Of a stretch of 64,000 nt of DNA, positions 43,498 through 52,013 are shown one piece after another. Both the position numbers and the translations under genes were made by a program. This stretch comes from Singulisphaera acidiphila DSM 18658 (GTDB taxonomy: Bacteria > Planctomycetota > Planctomycetia > Isosphaerales > Isosphaeraceae). Where the stretch lies: positions 4,774,001 to 4,838,000 of the forward strand of contig NC_019892.1 of the NCBI RefSeq assembly GCF_000242455.2, in the 5' to 3' direction. How positions within the stretch are numbered: the stretch's first letter is position 1; each line of letters starts with the position of its first letter. Under the pieces are notes generated by a model, which saw nothing but the letters and a program-made list of their open reading frames with translations, was not told the origin of the DNA and made no database searches.

Positions 43498-43978
43498 CCC
43501 ACCTTCCCCATATTTTTTTGAGACGCTAAAGATCCCTCCACTCTATTCCCAAGGGGGCATCCGGCAAATCATAAATTTCGGCCGGGCCACGTCGGAGATC
43601 CGCCGGTCGTAGGCAAATCCCGCCCGAAACGCCCGTACCACGCCAGGTTGAAATCCCATCGAGGCGACGTGTGATTTGCCGGTTGGCTTGTGGAATCTCT
43701 TGCGTCTTGATGGCTGAAAGACGCCAGGTCGGTCGGCGAGAAGGGGCGGAATCCCTGCGATCCGGCCGAGGGCAAGAATCTCCGGGGCGATGTCGAGACC
43801 GACGGGATCGGCATCGCCGTCTCGCCGGTGCGAACGAGTCTCGTCAGCTATCTGGGTTGGAGCGGAGGTCGAGCGGGCGACCTCCGAGCCACTATGCGGC
43901 TTCTTTCAGGCCGTTCTTCTTCAGGTCAGCGAGCCCGGCAGCGGCCGGTTCCCTGGTGTGCCGGGCCTCTTTTTTCTG
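43498..43978. other. 481-bp stretch without a recognisable gene
   Basis: No open frame here has a good start, domain or signal sequence. Its right end carries the plus-strand terminator at 43933-43977, which belongs to no visible plus-strand gene. A minus-strand frame running on after the small gene's stop codon (reading ADLKKNGLKEAA before a TAG) looks protein-like, but it has no start of its own. Confidence 0.4.
43933..43977 (+). terminator. Orphan terminator (hairpin plus T-run)
   Basis: GCCCGGCA (43933-43940) pairs perfectly with TGCCGGGC (43959-43966) and is followed by CTCTTTTTTC. No plus-strand gene ends here, so it may mark an unannotated RNA or a decayed gene. It could also act as part of a two-way terminator for the minus-strand gene beginning at 44167. 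Confidence 0.55.
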
Positions 43979-44167
43979 TTACGGGCCTGCCTTGCTCTGG
44001 ATCACGGGGGCGCGATGGGTAAACACCTGCTGGCCGCGCTCGGTTCGCTCGTTGGTTTGGTCATAAACGACGTGGCGATTCTCGATCTGGGTGCGGTAGG
44101 TCGTGCTGGAAACGGTAATCGAAACCACTTCCCCGTCGAGCGGCCCACCCTTGAGCGTGATATCCAT
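43979..44167 (-). CDS. Small conserved-looking protein of unknown function
   Basis: 62 residues from MDITLKGGPLDGEVVSITVS, with GAAGGGAAA upstream. The opening LKGGPLDGE is a motif seen at the start of many small bacterial and phage proteins of unknown role; the rest (STTYRTQIENRHVVYDQTNE) suggests a short beta-rich fold. There is no signal peptide. An in-frame extension upstream lacks a ribosome binding site. Confidence 0.6.
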   Translation of the reverse strand: MDITLKGGPLDGEVVSITVSSTTYRTQIENRHVVYDQTNERTERGQQVFTHRAPVIQSKAGP

Positions 44168-44644
44168 CAGATTTCCCTTCAGAGCGCAATGAGCGTGGTT
44201 GACGTTCGAGTTGTCCCCCTGATCCGATCCCAATCGGCCAGAGGAGTCAAGTCGCAATCTGGGTGCATGCGTGGACAATGAATGACGTGGGAAACTCACC
44301 CTGTCCACAGAGACACGATTTTTAAAGTGGGAAAGATAGGTAAATTGGGTTTGGTGATGCGGTTGTTTGGGGGCTTTGGAGCGACGGTTGGGTTGCGACC
44401 GTCGTCGGTCGAATGGGAGCGATTATACGCGAATGGCTGATCCCGTGAAGGGGTTACAGGGCCGTATGGTCTTTTTGTGGGTGGGGTCGTCGACCTTCCG
44501 TTCGGTTTGGCTTGGGAACCGCCCCTCGCCGTGTCGAGGGGGATGAGGGGTGATGGTGGGGGGGGACACCGTTTTGGACGGGAGACCCGGCCGGCTCAGG
44601 TTGGCGAGAGATCTGGCCGGCTCAGGTTGAGTGGAGTGGTTCGC
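44168..44644. other. 477-bp intergenic region with a short direct repeat
   Basis: GGCCGGCTCAGGTTG occurs at 44589-44603 and again at 44615-44629, a 26-bp period, just downstream of the cytochrome gene's stop codon. No gene is visible in the remainder. Confidence 0.5.
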
Positions 44645-45061
44645 TCAACTTGCTTTGCCTTTGTGGGCTCCGTGGCAGGCCTTGCAGGAGGCCGAGAGCC
44701 GCTGGTGCGCGGCCTTGGCCGCTGCCAAGTCGTGGTTCTTGGCGGCGGTGTCGAGGGCCTTCGAGTCGGCGAGGTAGAGGTCGGAGAGTTTGGTCCAGGA
44801 CGCCTTGTCCCCCTTCGAAGGGCTGTTCTTCGTCAGTGCCGCTCCGAAGGTCACGAAGTCCTTGGCGGACTTCTCGATGCTCTCCCAGTCGGGCGCCGAA
44901 GCGCTGAGGTCGGTCTTAAGCTTGGCGAGCGGAGAGTTGGGCCCCTTGTTGAGCTTGACCATCACCTGCTTGATACTTGGCGTGGCCTCATTATCCGCTC
45001 CGGCGAGGAGGGAGACCGATGCGATCAGAACCACTCCCGCTGTCAGCGCAAACGTTTTCAT
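44645..45061 (-). CDS. Small periplasmic c-type cytochrome (cytochrome c'/c556-like)
   Basis: 138 residues from MKTFALTAGVVLIASVSLLA, with AGGAG 7 nt upstream and a cleavable signal peptide. The mature protein is helical and ends LSASCKACHGAHKGKAS, the CxxCH haem-binding site lying in the last helix as in four-helix-bundle cytochromes. It would carry electrons or bind a small ligand in the periplasm. No oxidase or reductase gene is adjacent. A longer upstream frame starting with GTG runs into the repeat element C and is not real. Confidence 0.88.
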   Translation of the reverse strand: MKTFALTAGVVLIASVSLLAGADNEATPSIKQVMVKLNKGPNSPLAKLKTDLSASAPDWESIEKSAKDFVTFGAALTKNSPSKGDKASWTKLSDLYLADSKALDTAAKNHDLAAAKAAHQRLSASCKACHGAHKGKAS

Positions 45062-45209
45062 CGCAGACTCCTGCCGCAGGGTTTTCGGTGGGACCGCACA
45101 CCGGACGCCCTGCCCGCCCAGAGCGCGGACGCAACATTGTTGGCAAGCCCCTCGCCAAAAGGCCAGAGAGTGCCCGCAAACTTGCAGCCACTTCTCCCGC
45201 CTCCCCCCC

Positions 45210-45354
45210 CCTGGGATCACGGGCACCCCGCCCACTCTTTATTTTGATTTTAATATTTATTAATAATTGTTTTTATTGTTTATGTGATCCTGGATTGTCG
45301 ATTTTTATTGCAGAGGTATTCAAAAAGATGCGGGCGAGGCGCCGCGGTTCCAGG
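45210..45354. repeat. REP-like palindromic element (copy C)
   Basis: Left arm from 45210 (CCTGGGATCACGGGCACCCC) and right arm 45330-45354 (ending CCGCGGTTCCAGG) are diverged inverted copies of the unit seen at 24488 and 32934. About 95 bp of strongly AT-rich sequence separate them. It fills much of the 364-bp gap 45062-45425, which otherwise holds no gene. Confidence 0.65.
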
Positions 45355-45425
45355 GGGGGAGAGAGCCGGTTCGCGAGCCTGCTGTTGTTCGGTCAAGCTG
45401 GGGGGCTGTTTCCACTCGTGGCTCG

Positions 45426-46037
45426 TCATCTCACTGGGAGCCATTGCACGGCATCGGCAATCACATTCTTGCCGGTCGTCCCTTCGTTGGAAATCCGGAC
45501 CCAACCGGAGCGGCCGGCTTGGAATCGGAAGGTGCCGAGGGTGCGGAACAACCGGTTGTGCGAAGGGGCCTCTTGCTGGTTGATGCGGAGCGTCGTCTCG
45601 CCGTCGGCATGATGAATCGTCACCGGCGTGTTGGTGGGGCGGCGGATGTTGTAGCAATGGGCCAGCCGGACCTCGTAGCGGCCGTCGTGAGGGAGGTCGG
45701 GAATGAAGGTCACCGACTTCTTGCCTTTGCCCTCCTTGAGATCATGGAGGTAGCCGAGTCCCACATAGGGCGGCGTATGCGTGGAATATTGCCATGTTCC
45801 CACCAGAGTGGCCGCCGTGTCATCGACCACGATGCCGGGCAGCGATGCCGGATCCGCCACGATGAAAGGGACTAACGCCGGTTGATCCACGTCACCCGGC
45901 GGGTGGGTGTTGGGCAGGGCATCGGGGTGCGGCCTGAGCTTGGCGGCGGCCACCGGCGGCGCCCCCTTCAGAGCGGCCAGCGGAGCCACCAGCAGGGTGA
46001 GCAGGATGAGGGTCTGTTTGTGGTCTGGTTTCATCAT
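45426..46037 (-). CDS. Secreted protein with golvesin C-terminal-like domain
   Basis: 203 residues from MMKPDHKQTLILLTLLVAPL; a TTG start further upstream is unlikely. After the signal peptide and a Pro-rich spacer comes a beta-sandwich matching the golvesin/Xly-type binding domain: IVVDDTAATLVGTWQYSTHT, then GKKSVTFIPDLPHDGRYEVR and ending VIADAVQWLPVR. In planctomycetes this domain often sits at the end of FAD-dependent oxidoreductases or carbohydrate-active enzymes; here it stands alone, so it may be a binding protein or the leftover of a larger enzyme. Confidence 0.75.
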   Translation of the reverse strand: MMKPDHKQTLILLTLLVAPLAALKGAPPVAAAKLRPHPDALPNTHPPGDVDQPALVPFIVADPASLPGIVVDDTAATLVGTWQYSTHTPPYVGLGYLHDLKEGKGKKSVTFIPDLPHDGRYEVRLAHCYNIRRPTNTPVTIHHADGETTLRINQQEAPSHNRLFRTLGTFRFQAGRSGWVRISNEGTTGKNVIADAVQWLPVR

Positions 46038-46350
46038 CAACTCGCAACCGATTCTCAATGCCGCGATGACTGCACTTTGCCATTGAATATCGGAATAGCG
46101 TAATATTCAAGTGGGTATGAACTGGAGGGGGTTTTCGGTCTGAGAATTGCGGGGTTGCTTGAGAAGAAGAGGGGGGGGCTGCGGCCATTGTCATCCCTCG
46201 GGGAATCGAGCCGAGGACTTCGCTCCTGACATGGATTGGCATGAGCTTTACCGCTGTACGACGTTTCTTGGGAGTTGTTCTCGTTCACTGGCATGCCTGC
46301 GAATGCGAGCCGCTCTCCCCCCATCGGGGGAGAATTATGCGAGGACGATC
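46038..46350. other. 313-bp divergent promoter region
   Basis: It separates the minus-strand golvesin-domain gene from the plus-strand phosphoribosyltransferase. AT-rich near 46075-46120. No confident promoter boxes or genes could be assigned. Confidence 0.4.
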
Positions 46351-47022
46351 ATGGCTCGACCTTTCCAAGATCGGTACGACGCCGGCCGCCAACTCGCCGG
46401 GGAACTGGTCCACTACGCCGGTCGTCCGGACGTGCTGGTGCTGGCTCTGCCGCGCGGCGGTGTGCCGGTCGCCTACGAGGTGGCCCGTGTCTTGGGCGTC
46501 CCGCTCGATCTCTTCCTGGTGCGCAAGCTCGGCGTCCCGGGGCAGAAGGAGTTGGCGATGGGCGCGATTGCGACCGGTGGCGTCCGCCTGCTCAACGAGG
46601 AGATCGTCCGCAGGTTCGGGATCCCTCCCGAGGTCATCGACCGGGTCACGGCGACCGAGCGTCAGGAACTCGAACGACGCGAGCAGGTCTATCGCGGCGA
46701 CCGGCCGAAGCCTGAGGTGCGGGGCAAGACGGCCATCCTGATCGATGACGGCCTGGCCACCGGCGCCAGCATGCGGGCGGCCGTGGCCGCCCTGCGGCAG
46801 ATGCAGCCGGCCCGGACCGTTATCGCCGTGCCGATCGCGGCACCGTCAACCTGCAAGGAGTTCCAGGACGAGGTCGACGAGGTTATCTGCGCCCGGACGC
46901 CCGAGCCGTTCTACGCCGTCGGCCTCTGGTATGAGGACTTCTCGCAGACCAGCGATGAAGAAGTTCGTGACCTGCTCACACGCGCCGAGAGCGAGCGGCC
47001 GGCCACCAAGTCCGAGGGCTGA
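46351..47022 (+). CDS. Phosphoribosyltransferase family protein
   Basis: 223 residues from MARPFQDRYDAGRQLAGELV. The PRPP-binding loop AILIDDGLATGASM is intact, and ALPRGGVPVAYEVARVLG and FLVRKLGVPGQKELAMGAIA match the type I phosphoribosyltransferase group often linked to dienelactone-hydrolase domains. There is no signal peptide. The base or amine substrate is unknown. It lies 49 bp before the alpha/beta hydrolase gene, and the two activities are fused in one protein in some bacteria, so they probably work together. Confidence 0.9.
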   Translation: MARPFQDRYDAGRQLAGELVHYAGRPDVLVLALPRGGVPVAYEVARVLGVPLDLFLVRKLGVPGQKELAMGAIATGGVRLLNEEIVRRFGIPPEVIDRVTATERQELERREQVYRGDRPKPEVRGKTAILIDDGLATGASMRAAVAALRQMQPARTVIAVPIAAPSTCKEFQDEVDEVICARTPEPFYAVGLWYEDFSQTSDEEVRDLLTRAESERPATKSEG

Positions 47023-47071
47023 GCGGAGCGGCCGGCCAGCGCGTTTCAGGGGGATCGGGGGTGATGGGATC

Positions 47072-47767
47072 ATGGACGCGACAGGACAAGGGCAGGGGGG
47101 CGTGCGGTCGGTTAAGGTGCCGGCCGGCTCCGTCACACTTGAAGGGGATCTCGGTGTCCCTGCGGGAGCGCGCGGGGTGGTCCTGTTCGCGCACGGCAGC
47201 GGGAGCAGTCGGCTGAGCCCTCGGAATCGGTTCGTCGCGGGGGCGCTCAGGGCCGAGGGGCTTGCGACCTTGCTGATCGACTTGCTGACTCCGGAGGAGG
47301 AGGCGGTGGACCTGCGGACGCGGCACCTCCGGTTCGATATCGCGCTGCTTGCCGAGCGGCTCGTCGGCGTTACTGACTGGCTCGGGGCTGATCCGGAGAC
47401 CCTTGGCCTGAAGGTCGGTTACTTCGGTGCCAGCACCGGGGGCGGGGCCGCCCTGGTGGCGGCGGCCGAGCGGCCGGACGTCGTGGGTGCGGTTGTCTCC
47501 CGAGGCGGTCGGCCCGACCTCGCCAGGCCGGCTCTGGCCCACGTCAAGGCGCCCACGCTCCTGATCGTCGGTGGAGACGATGAGCCGGTGATCGCGTTGA
47601 ATCGGGAGGCGCTGGCGCAGCTGCGCTGCGAGAACCGCCTGGAGATCATCCCCGGCGCAACCCACCTGTTCGAGCAACCCGGAACGCTCGAAGCGGTCGC
47701 GATGATCGCGGGGGAGTGGTTCCGAACTCATCTCATCGCGCCGGCCGGGGCCGCGTTGTCGCCCTGA
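47072..47767 (+). CDS. Alpha/beta hydrolase (dienelactone hydrolase-like)
   Basis: 231 residues from MDATGQGQGGVRSVKVPAGS. The fold is clear: GVVLFAHGSGSSRLSPRN, the nucleophile elbow GYFGASTGGGAAL with Ser, APTLLIVGGDDEPVIALNRE with Asp and IIPGATHLFEQPG with His, giving a complete triad. Cytoplasmic, substrate unknown. Probably co-transcribed with the phosphoribosyltransferase. A strong two-way terminator follows. Confidence 0.9.
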   Translation: MDATGQGQGGVRSVKVPAGSVTLEGDLGVPAGARGVVLFAHGSGSSRLSPRNRFVAGALRAEGLATLLIDLLTPEEEAVDLRTRHLRFDIALLAERLVGVTDWLGADPETLGLKVGYFGASTGGGAALVAAAERPDVVGAVVSRGGRPDLARPALAHVKAPTLLIVGGDDEPVIALNREALAQLRCENRLEIIPGATHLFEQPGTLEAVAMIAGEWFRTHLIAPAGAALSP

Positions 47768-47811
47768 CTTGCGGGCACGACATCAATCTCTGTTTTGGAA
47801 GCAATAAGAAG

Positions 47812-47855
47812 GAGCCGGGTCGTCCCGAGTGAGAAGCCTCGGGACGATCCGGCTC
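47812..47855. terminator. Bidirectional terminator
   Basis: Arms 47812-47829 and 47838-47855 (GAGCCGGGTCGTCCCGAG) pair at 17 of 18 positions around an 8-nt loop, between the convergent hydrolase and lipoprotein genes. On the minus strand it is followed by CTTCTTATTGCTT. Confidence 0.85.
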
Positions 47856-47931
47856 AATGGGTTTCAAAGCATGGCTTTGGAAAGGCATCGAAGTGAGCCG
47901 CGCGGATGCCCTTGAGAACCGGCGAGGTCGG

Positions 47932-48342
47932 TCAGGGGAGGTTGATCTTGAGCTCCTCACCCTCCTTGACCTCGACCGTAACCTCTTCATTGCGTTTCTT
48001 TCTCTGCTTGGTTGCATCGGACTGGAGCAGGACACGGTACTTTCCGGGCATGGCACCGGCGTTACCTCCGGCCGAGTTGACAGAGAACGAGCCGTCGGAC
48101 TGGACCGGCCCCATGGCTTGCGTGGTGCTGCCGCCATCGAGGAGCGGTTCCAGGGTGATGATCCCTTCGGTCACAGGCTTACCATCGACGCTCACCGTCC
48201 CCTTGGTCGGGACGGTCTTGATTTTCGGGGCTGCCGCAGTGTCCTCGCCGTTGCACCCGACCACCAGCGTGGCGATCAGGGCGGCGGCGAATCCGCGAAC
48301 GAGGCAGGACAGAGGTCGGCAACGATTCTGAGGGGGATTCAT
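47932..48342 (-). CDS. TTR-like lipoprotein paired with DUF1559 gene (pair 2)
   Basis: 136 residues from MNPPQNRCRPLSCLVRGFAA, with GGGAAAG upstream. Lipobox VVGC. The mature part has TKGTVSVDGKPVTEGIITLE and MPGKYRVLLQSDA, the same small beta-sandwich as the lipoproteins at 41378 and 61179, and ends in a Lys/Glu-rich strand. It follows the DUF1559 gene (start 49620) in the same direction, separated by 219 bp holding two strong hairpins, so it may be expressed at a lower level than the pseudopilin. Confidence 0.84.
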   Translation of the reverse strand: MNPPQNRCRPLSCLVRGFAAALIATLVVGCNGEDTAAAPKIKTVPTKGTVSVDGKPVTEGIITLEPLLDGGSTTQAMGPVQSDGSFSVNSAGGNAGAMPGKYRVLLQSDATKQRKKRNEEVTVEVKEGEELKINLP

Positions 48343-48432
48343 GGACGCTTTCCCGAGAATGAGAGGTGTCGGATCGCAACCACCGGACTTCTCACACCCC
48401 CGGTTCTCCGGGAGTCGAGTCTCCTGAACGGA

Positions 48433-48524
48433 CGAATCAAGCCAGGAGTCCAAGACCCCTGGCTTGATTCGCACGATTGAGGCGTGCCCGGCCGTCGGCG
48501 GGGGGGGGACGCCGACGGCCGGGC
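48433..48524 (-). terminator. Two perfect hairpins between DUF1559 and lipoprotein genes (pair 2)
   Basis: Hairpin 1: 48486-48500 with 48510-48524, a perfect 15-bp stem (GCCCGGCCGTCGGCG) with a G-rich loop. Hairpin 2: 48433-48446 with 48458-48471, a perfect 14-bp stem (CGAATCAAGCCAGG). Neither is followed by a T-run, so they could be processing or stability elements as well as partial terminators. Confidence 0.65.
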
Positions 48525-48561
48525 CGATGACGGTGGCGGTTGAGGAATGTTCGGAGCCGGT

Positions 48562-49620
48562 TCAATAGGCGTCGGACGAGATGACTTCTCCGCCCTTGGG
48601 AGTGATCAGGCTCCGCAAGACGACCACGCTGAGCGATTCCTTGAGGAAGCGGACGCTGCCGTCGCCCATCAGGACGTTGGCGCCGCCGGAGTGGTACGAG
48701 AAGATCTCATCGTTGTTACCGGCGTTGTTGTTGGTCGTCGTGGCGGAGCTGGGGTCGGGCCATGCCATCGTTTCGCAGGCCGGGCGATACTTGTTGTTGA
48801 TCTGGCCCGAGACACCAAAGGCCCCGTCGGGCTCCGCCCAGCGCCAGAAGCGGCGCGGCAGGCCGGCGTCGTACTGATCGGAGAGAGCCGTGGACTTGAC
48901 GTTGGCGATGAATCGGGCGTCCCGACCCGCATCCTCGGCGATCATGATGCTGTTGCTGGTGCCGTCGATGATCTCGGCAATCGTCGTCTTGCCCACCTTG
49001 AGCACGCCGTCGGCACGGTGGTTGTTGTTGCGGTACGGCGTGACCGGGGTCGATCCGGCCCCGCCGGTCTTGCCCTGCGCATCAATGTCGGTGTAGCAGG
49101 GCGCGCCGTAGTCCTGAACGCCGTAGCCCATTTTGAGGGCGTTCCCCACCGGCGATTTCGTGTCGACCGTGTCGCGTCCGCCTCCTGTGTCGCGGACCGA
49201 GGAGGGGCAGAGGTACGAGCTGATGACTGTGGCGCAGCCGGTGAAGTTGGCGCCCGTGACGTGGGTGTAGGGCAGGTTGAAGTTCAGCGCGTTGTAGGCC
49301 GCGTTCTGCTCCATCGCGCCCAGGATGCGGGCGAGCACGCCCCACTCCCCATCGGCGAAAACCGTGGAGGGGGGAGTGGTGGTGAAACTGGTCCCTTGGC
49401 CGGCGGGGGGAAAGGCCCCGTTGCTGCTCTCGTAGTTGTGCAGTGCCAGGCCAACCTGCTTCAGGTTGTTGGTGCACTGGGCGCGACGTGCAGCCTCACG
49501 GGCCGCTTGCACAGCTGGGAGCAGGAGGGCGATGAGCACCGCGATGATCGCGATGACGACCAGCAACTCGATCAGTGTGAACGCCGACCGTGGGGTCCGG
49601 TCGCTTGATGAAGATTTCAC
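48562..49620 (-). CDS. DUF1559 pseudopilin-like protein (pair 2)
   Basis: 352 residues, with a GTG start (reads MKSSSSDRTPRSAFTLIELL) preceded by AGAGGA; a TTG seven codons upstream is less likely. The prepilin motif here is AFTLIE, with Ala in place of the usual Gly before the cleavage site, so processing efficiency may differ. PAVQAAREAARRAQCTNNLK and the C-terminal HSGGANVLMGDGSVRFLK with GGEVISSDAY are standard. The middle contains a small Gly/Thr-rich variable region. The downstream lipoprotein is its partner. Confidence 0.93.
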   Translation of the reverse strand: MKSSSSDRTPRSAFTLIELLVVIAIIAVLIALLLPAVQAAREAARRAQCTNNLKQVGLALHNYESSNGAFPPAGQGTSFTTTPPSTVFADGEWGVLARILGAMEQNAAYNALNFNLPYTHVTGANFTGCATVISSYLCPSSVRDTGGGRDTVDTKSPVGNALKMGYGVQDYGAPCYTDIDAQGKTGGAGSTPVTPYRNNNHRADGVLKVGKTTIAEIIDGTSNSIMIAEDAGRDARFIANVKSTALSDQYDAGLPRRFWRWAEPDGAFGVSGQINNKYRPACETMAWPDPSSATTTNNNAGNNDEIFSYHSGGANVLMGDGSVRFLKESLSVVVLRSLITPKGGEVISSDAY

Positions 49621-50440
49621 GGGAACGATCCTCTCGAACAAGACAAGGGGGGAGGCATGAACCGCAGTGGGGGAATACGAACACGCATGTCTTGACCGAC
49701 CGGCCGATGCGAGGTTGACTTGTTCGGCCGGGAGGGCCTTTCCTTGCGCCGCGGATCCCGTTCGTCCCGGTTTCCTCGCCGGAGCCGCCCCGGACGGGAC
49801 GGATGTGAGGAGCCGAAGCGATCAGCGACTGGCGGGCAAAGGTTGGGTCACGTCATGGGTGGAAGCTAAGAACCCTCTGAGAACAAAAGCCGCTAGGGAC
49901 TCTTGAAGTGTCAGATCACCATTGTTTTTTTTGTTGAAGGGACTCGCGGCCGGGTGCATCCGGTTGCCACACTCAAAGTTGTTTTTGCACGAGGTTCAAG
50001 CTGTTGAGCCGTTTTTGTTGCACCCAGGCATGCAAAGTACAGCCGTCGATAGTCCGAAAGAGGATACCCGCGAAATGTGTAGAATTTAGGTAGGCTGAGG
50101 CAAGGTGTGAAGAAGATCTTCGAATTGGAGCGATTTTTCGATTTTCGGACTCAGCGATGAAGTCGGAAATTGTTCAAGCAGGATTGGCTTTGGTGGGGAT
50201 GGTGGCGATTTTGGTGTGGGTGGGCTCGGATGTAGCGTCAGCTTGGATGGTCGTGAAAATACTGTTTGTGAAATTATTTAATTGGATAGTGTTGTATTTT
50301 ATTTGAGGGTGACGCTCGCTGTATCATTTGATTAATGTTTGTGATTATGTTTTGTGTTGTTATTGGAATATAATTTGGATTAGCTGAATTATGTTTGGAT
50401 TTATAAATTTTTGTTGTATGTGAAATTTGATTTTGTATTA
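49621..50440. other. 820-bp gene-free stretch, strongly AT-rich on the right
   Basis: 49621-50080 is of mixed composition and should contain the DUF1559 promoter. From about 50230 to 50440 the DNA is dominated by A and T (runs such as TGTTTGTGATTATGTTTTG), unlike anything else here, and ends exactly at the IS5-family element. No gene was found. The AT-rich tract may be an insertion target or a remnant of foreign DNA. Confidence 0.5.
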
Positions 50441-51386
50441 GGCTCTGTTTGACAAACCGTCTGGAGGCGTCGAACGTAGAAATAGGGTGATCGAGCAGGA
50501 GGTCCCCCTATGCATCGCTACGAACTCACTGATCAACAATGGGCTCGGATTGAGCCGCACTTGCCGCACCGGACCCATCACGGCAACCTGGGGCATCCGT
50601 TCAACGACCACCGCCCCATCCTCAACGGCATCCTTTGGATCCTTCATACCGGCGCCCCTTGGAGAGATCTCCCCGAGCGCTACGGACCCTGGGAGACTGT
50701 GTACTACCGGTTCAACCGCTGGCGTCGGGACGGTACATGGATTCGGATCGTCTCCTCGCTCTTGGATGAACTGGACGATCGAGGCCAGATCGACCATGAC
50801 TTGTGGTGCATCGACGGCTCCGTGATCCGGGCCAGTCGGGCGGCCGCCGGGGCGAAAAAAAAAGGCAAGCCAATTGTGCAGGCTTGGAGGGCGTCAAGAG
50901 ACGCAAATGGAGGAACCGCCGGACCATGCGTTGGGGCGTTCGCGAGGCGGGTTCGGCACCAAGATCCACCTCGTGTGTGATAGCCATGGGAGCGTGGTCG
51001 GTATCCACGTCACGGCCGGACAGAGGCACGACAGCGTGGCTTTCGAGCCGACGATGGCCCGACGCCTGTTCCGTCGCCGTCGGGGCCAGCGTCGCTGGCC
51101 GCGGCGGCTGGCAGGCGACAAGGGGTATAGCTATCGGCGGATCCGGCGCTGGTGCCGGAGGCGACGAGTCGAGGCGGTGATCCCGACGCGCAAGGACCAG
51201 CCTCGGGATGAGAAGTTCGACAAGGCCACATACAAGCGGCGGAATATCATCGAGCGGGTGGTGGGCTGGTTCAAGGAGTACCGCCGGTTAGGCACCCGCT
51301 ACGAGAAATTGGCGGTTAACTACGTCGCCATGTGGTTGGTCGCAATCATGGAGAAAGCCCTGTTTCGCCTTTTGCCAAACACAGCC
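50441..51386 (+). mobile_element. IS5-family insertion sequence (IS427-like), 946 bp
   Basis: Imperfect 16-bp ends GGCTCTGTTTGACAAA (50441-50456) and its inverted partner at 51371-51386 match at 14 of 16. The element is flanked by TA on both sides (50439-50440, 51387-51388), the 2-bp duplication expected for this group. It encodes a transposase in two overlapping frames. Confidence 0.92.
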
Positions 51387-51389
51387 TAG
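50510..51389 (+). CDS. IS5-family transposase, two frames joined by frameshift at an A9 run
   Basis: Frame 1 (50510-50980) starts MHRYELTDQQWARIEPHLPH with AGGAGG upstream and carries the first catalytic Asp (DLWCIDGSVIRASRAAAGAK). Frame 2 (to 51389) continues with LGRSRGGFGTKIHLVCDSHG, VTAGQRHDS, GDKGYSYRRIRRWCRR (second Asp) and the Glu in YKRRNIIERVVGWFKEYRRL. The switch falls at nine consecutive A residues (50855-50863) and needs +1 (or -2), consistent with slippage used by this group to make full-length transposase. The stop codon TAG is completed by the TA target duplication and the next host base. Confidence 0.9.
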
Positions 51390-52013
51390 TAGTTTGGGAT
51401 CAGCGTCGAGGTGGAGGGTGTTGCTCGAGCAGATCGCCAAGCCCCTCACGGCGGCGGACGAGGTGCCCGAGGCCGTCTGGACAGATGATCGACAGCTTGC
51501 CTTCTCTCCGAGTTTTTTTGCCACCCCTTCCCTGATTACGACCGTCTGCCGGCGCCGCAGGTTCCGTACGCGAGCCCCGTGTGGGCACGCCCCGAAAATG
51601 AGGACGTGATGCCGACGGACTGGCCAGGTCGTGGGCTTGGTCTTATCCAGGAGCGAAGGTCGCTGGCGTCAACTCTGCCTTGAAACGGTTTTGGCGAGAG
51701 GGTGCCGTGAGTCGTCTCGATTCTCTCAATCACTGGGGGACCGGACAATGTGTTCAAACGATCTCGTTCTCTGGTACAGCATTTGCGTTTTCTTGCGTTG
51801 ACGTAAAATTTCATGGTGCAGAATGTTTGTGCGATCGATGCGTTGGCTTGAGTCGGATGTCATTTTCTCGTCATGGTTTAAGTCGCTAAGGCTCTTTTTT
51901 TACGTCCGAGTCTCAGTCGCGACAGTCTTTCTTACCCGCCTAGTCTGCAAACCTGCCTGCGCAAGTGTTAGGCAGCCTTATCCTGCCAGCGTCGTTATTA
52001 GGAGGTGGTTTTC
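51387..52013. other. 627-bp region upstream of pair 3
   Basis: Open frames here look non-coding. A promoter-like TTGACG (51798-51803), 17 bp, GAATGT (51821-51826) reads toward the DUF1559 gene at 52014, but the second box is weak. Several T-rich blocks lie between 51770 and 51960. Confidence 0.35.

Noticed and set aside
43790..44281. 163-residue plus-strand frame across the small gene at 43979
   Set aside because: It lies opposite the better supported minus-strand gene and crosses the orphan terminator.
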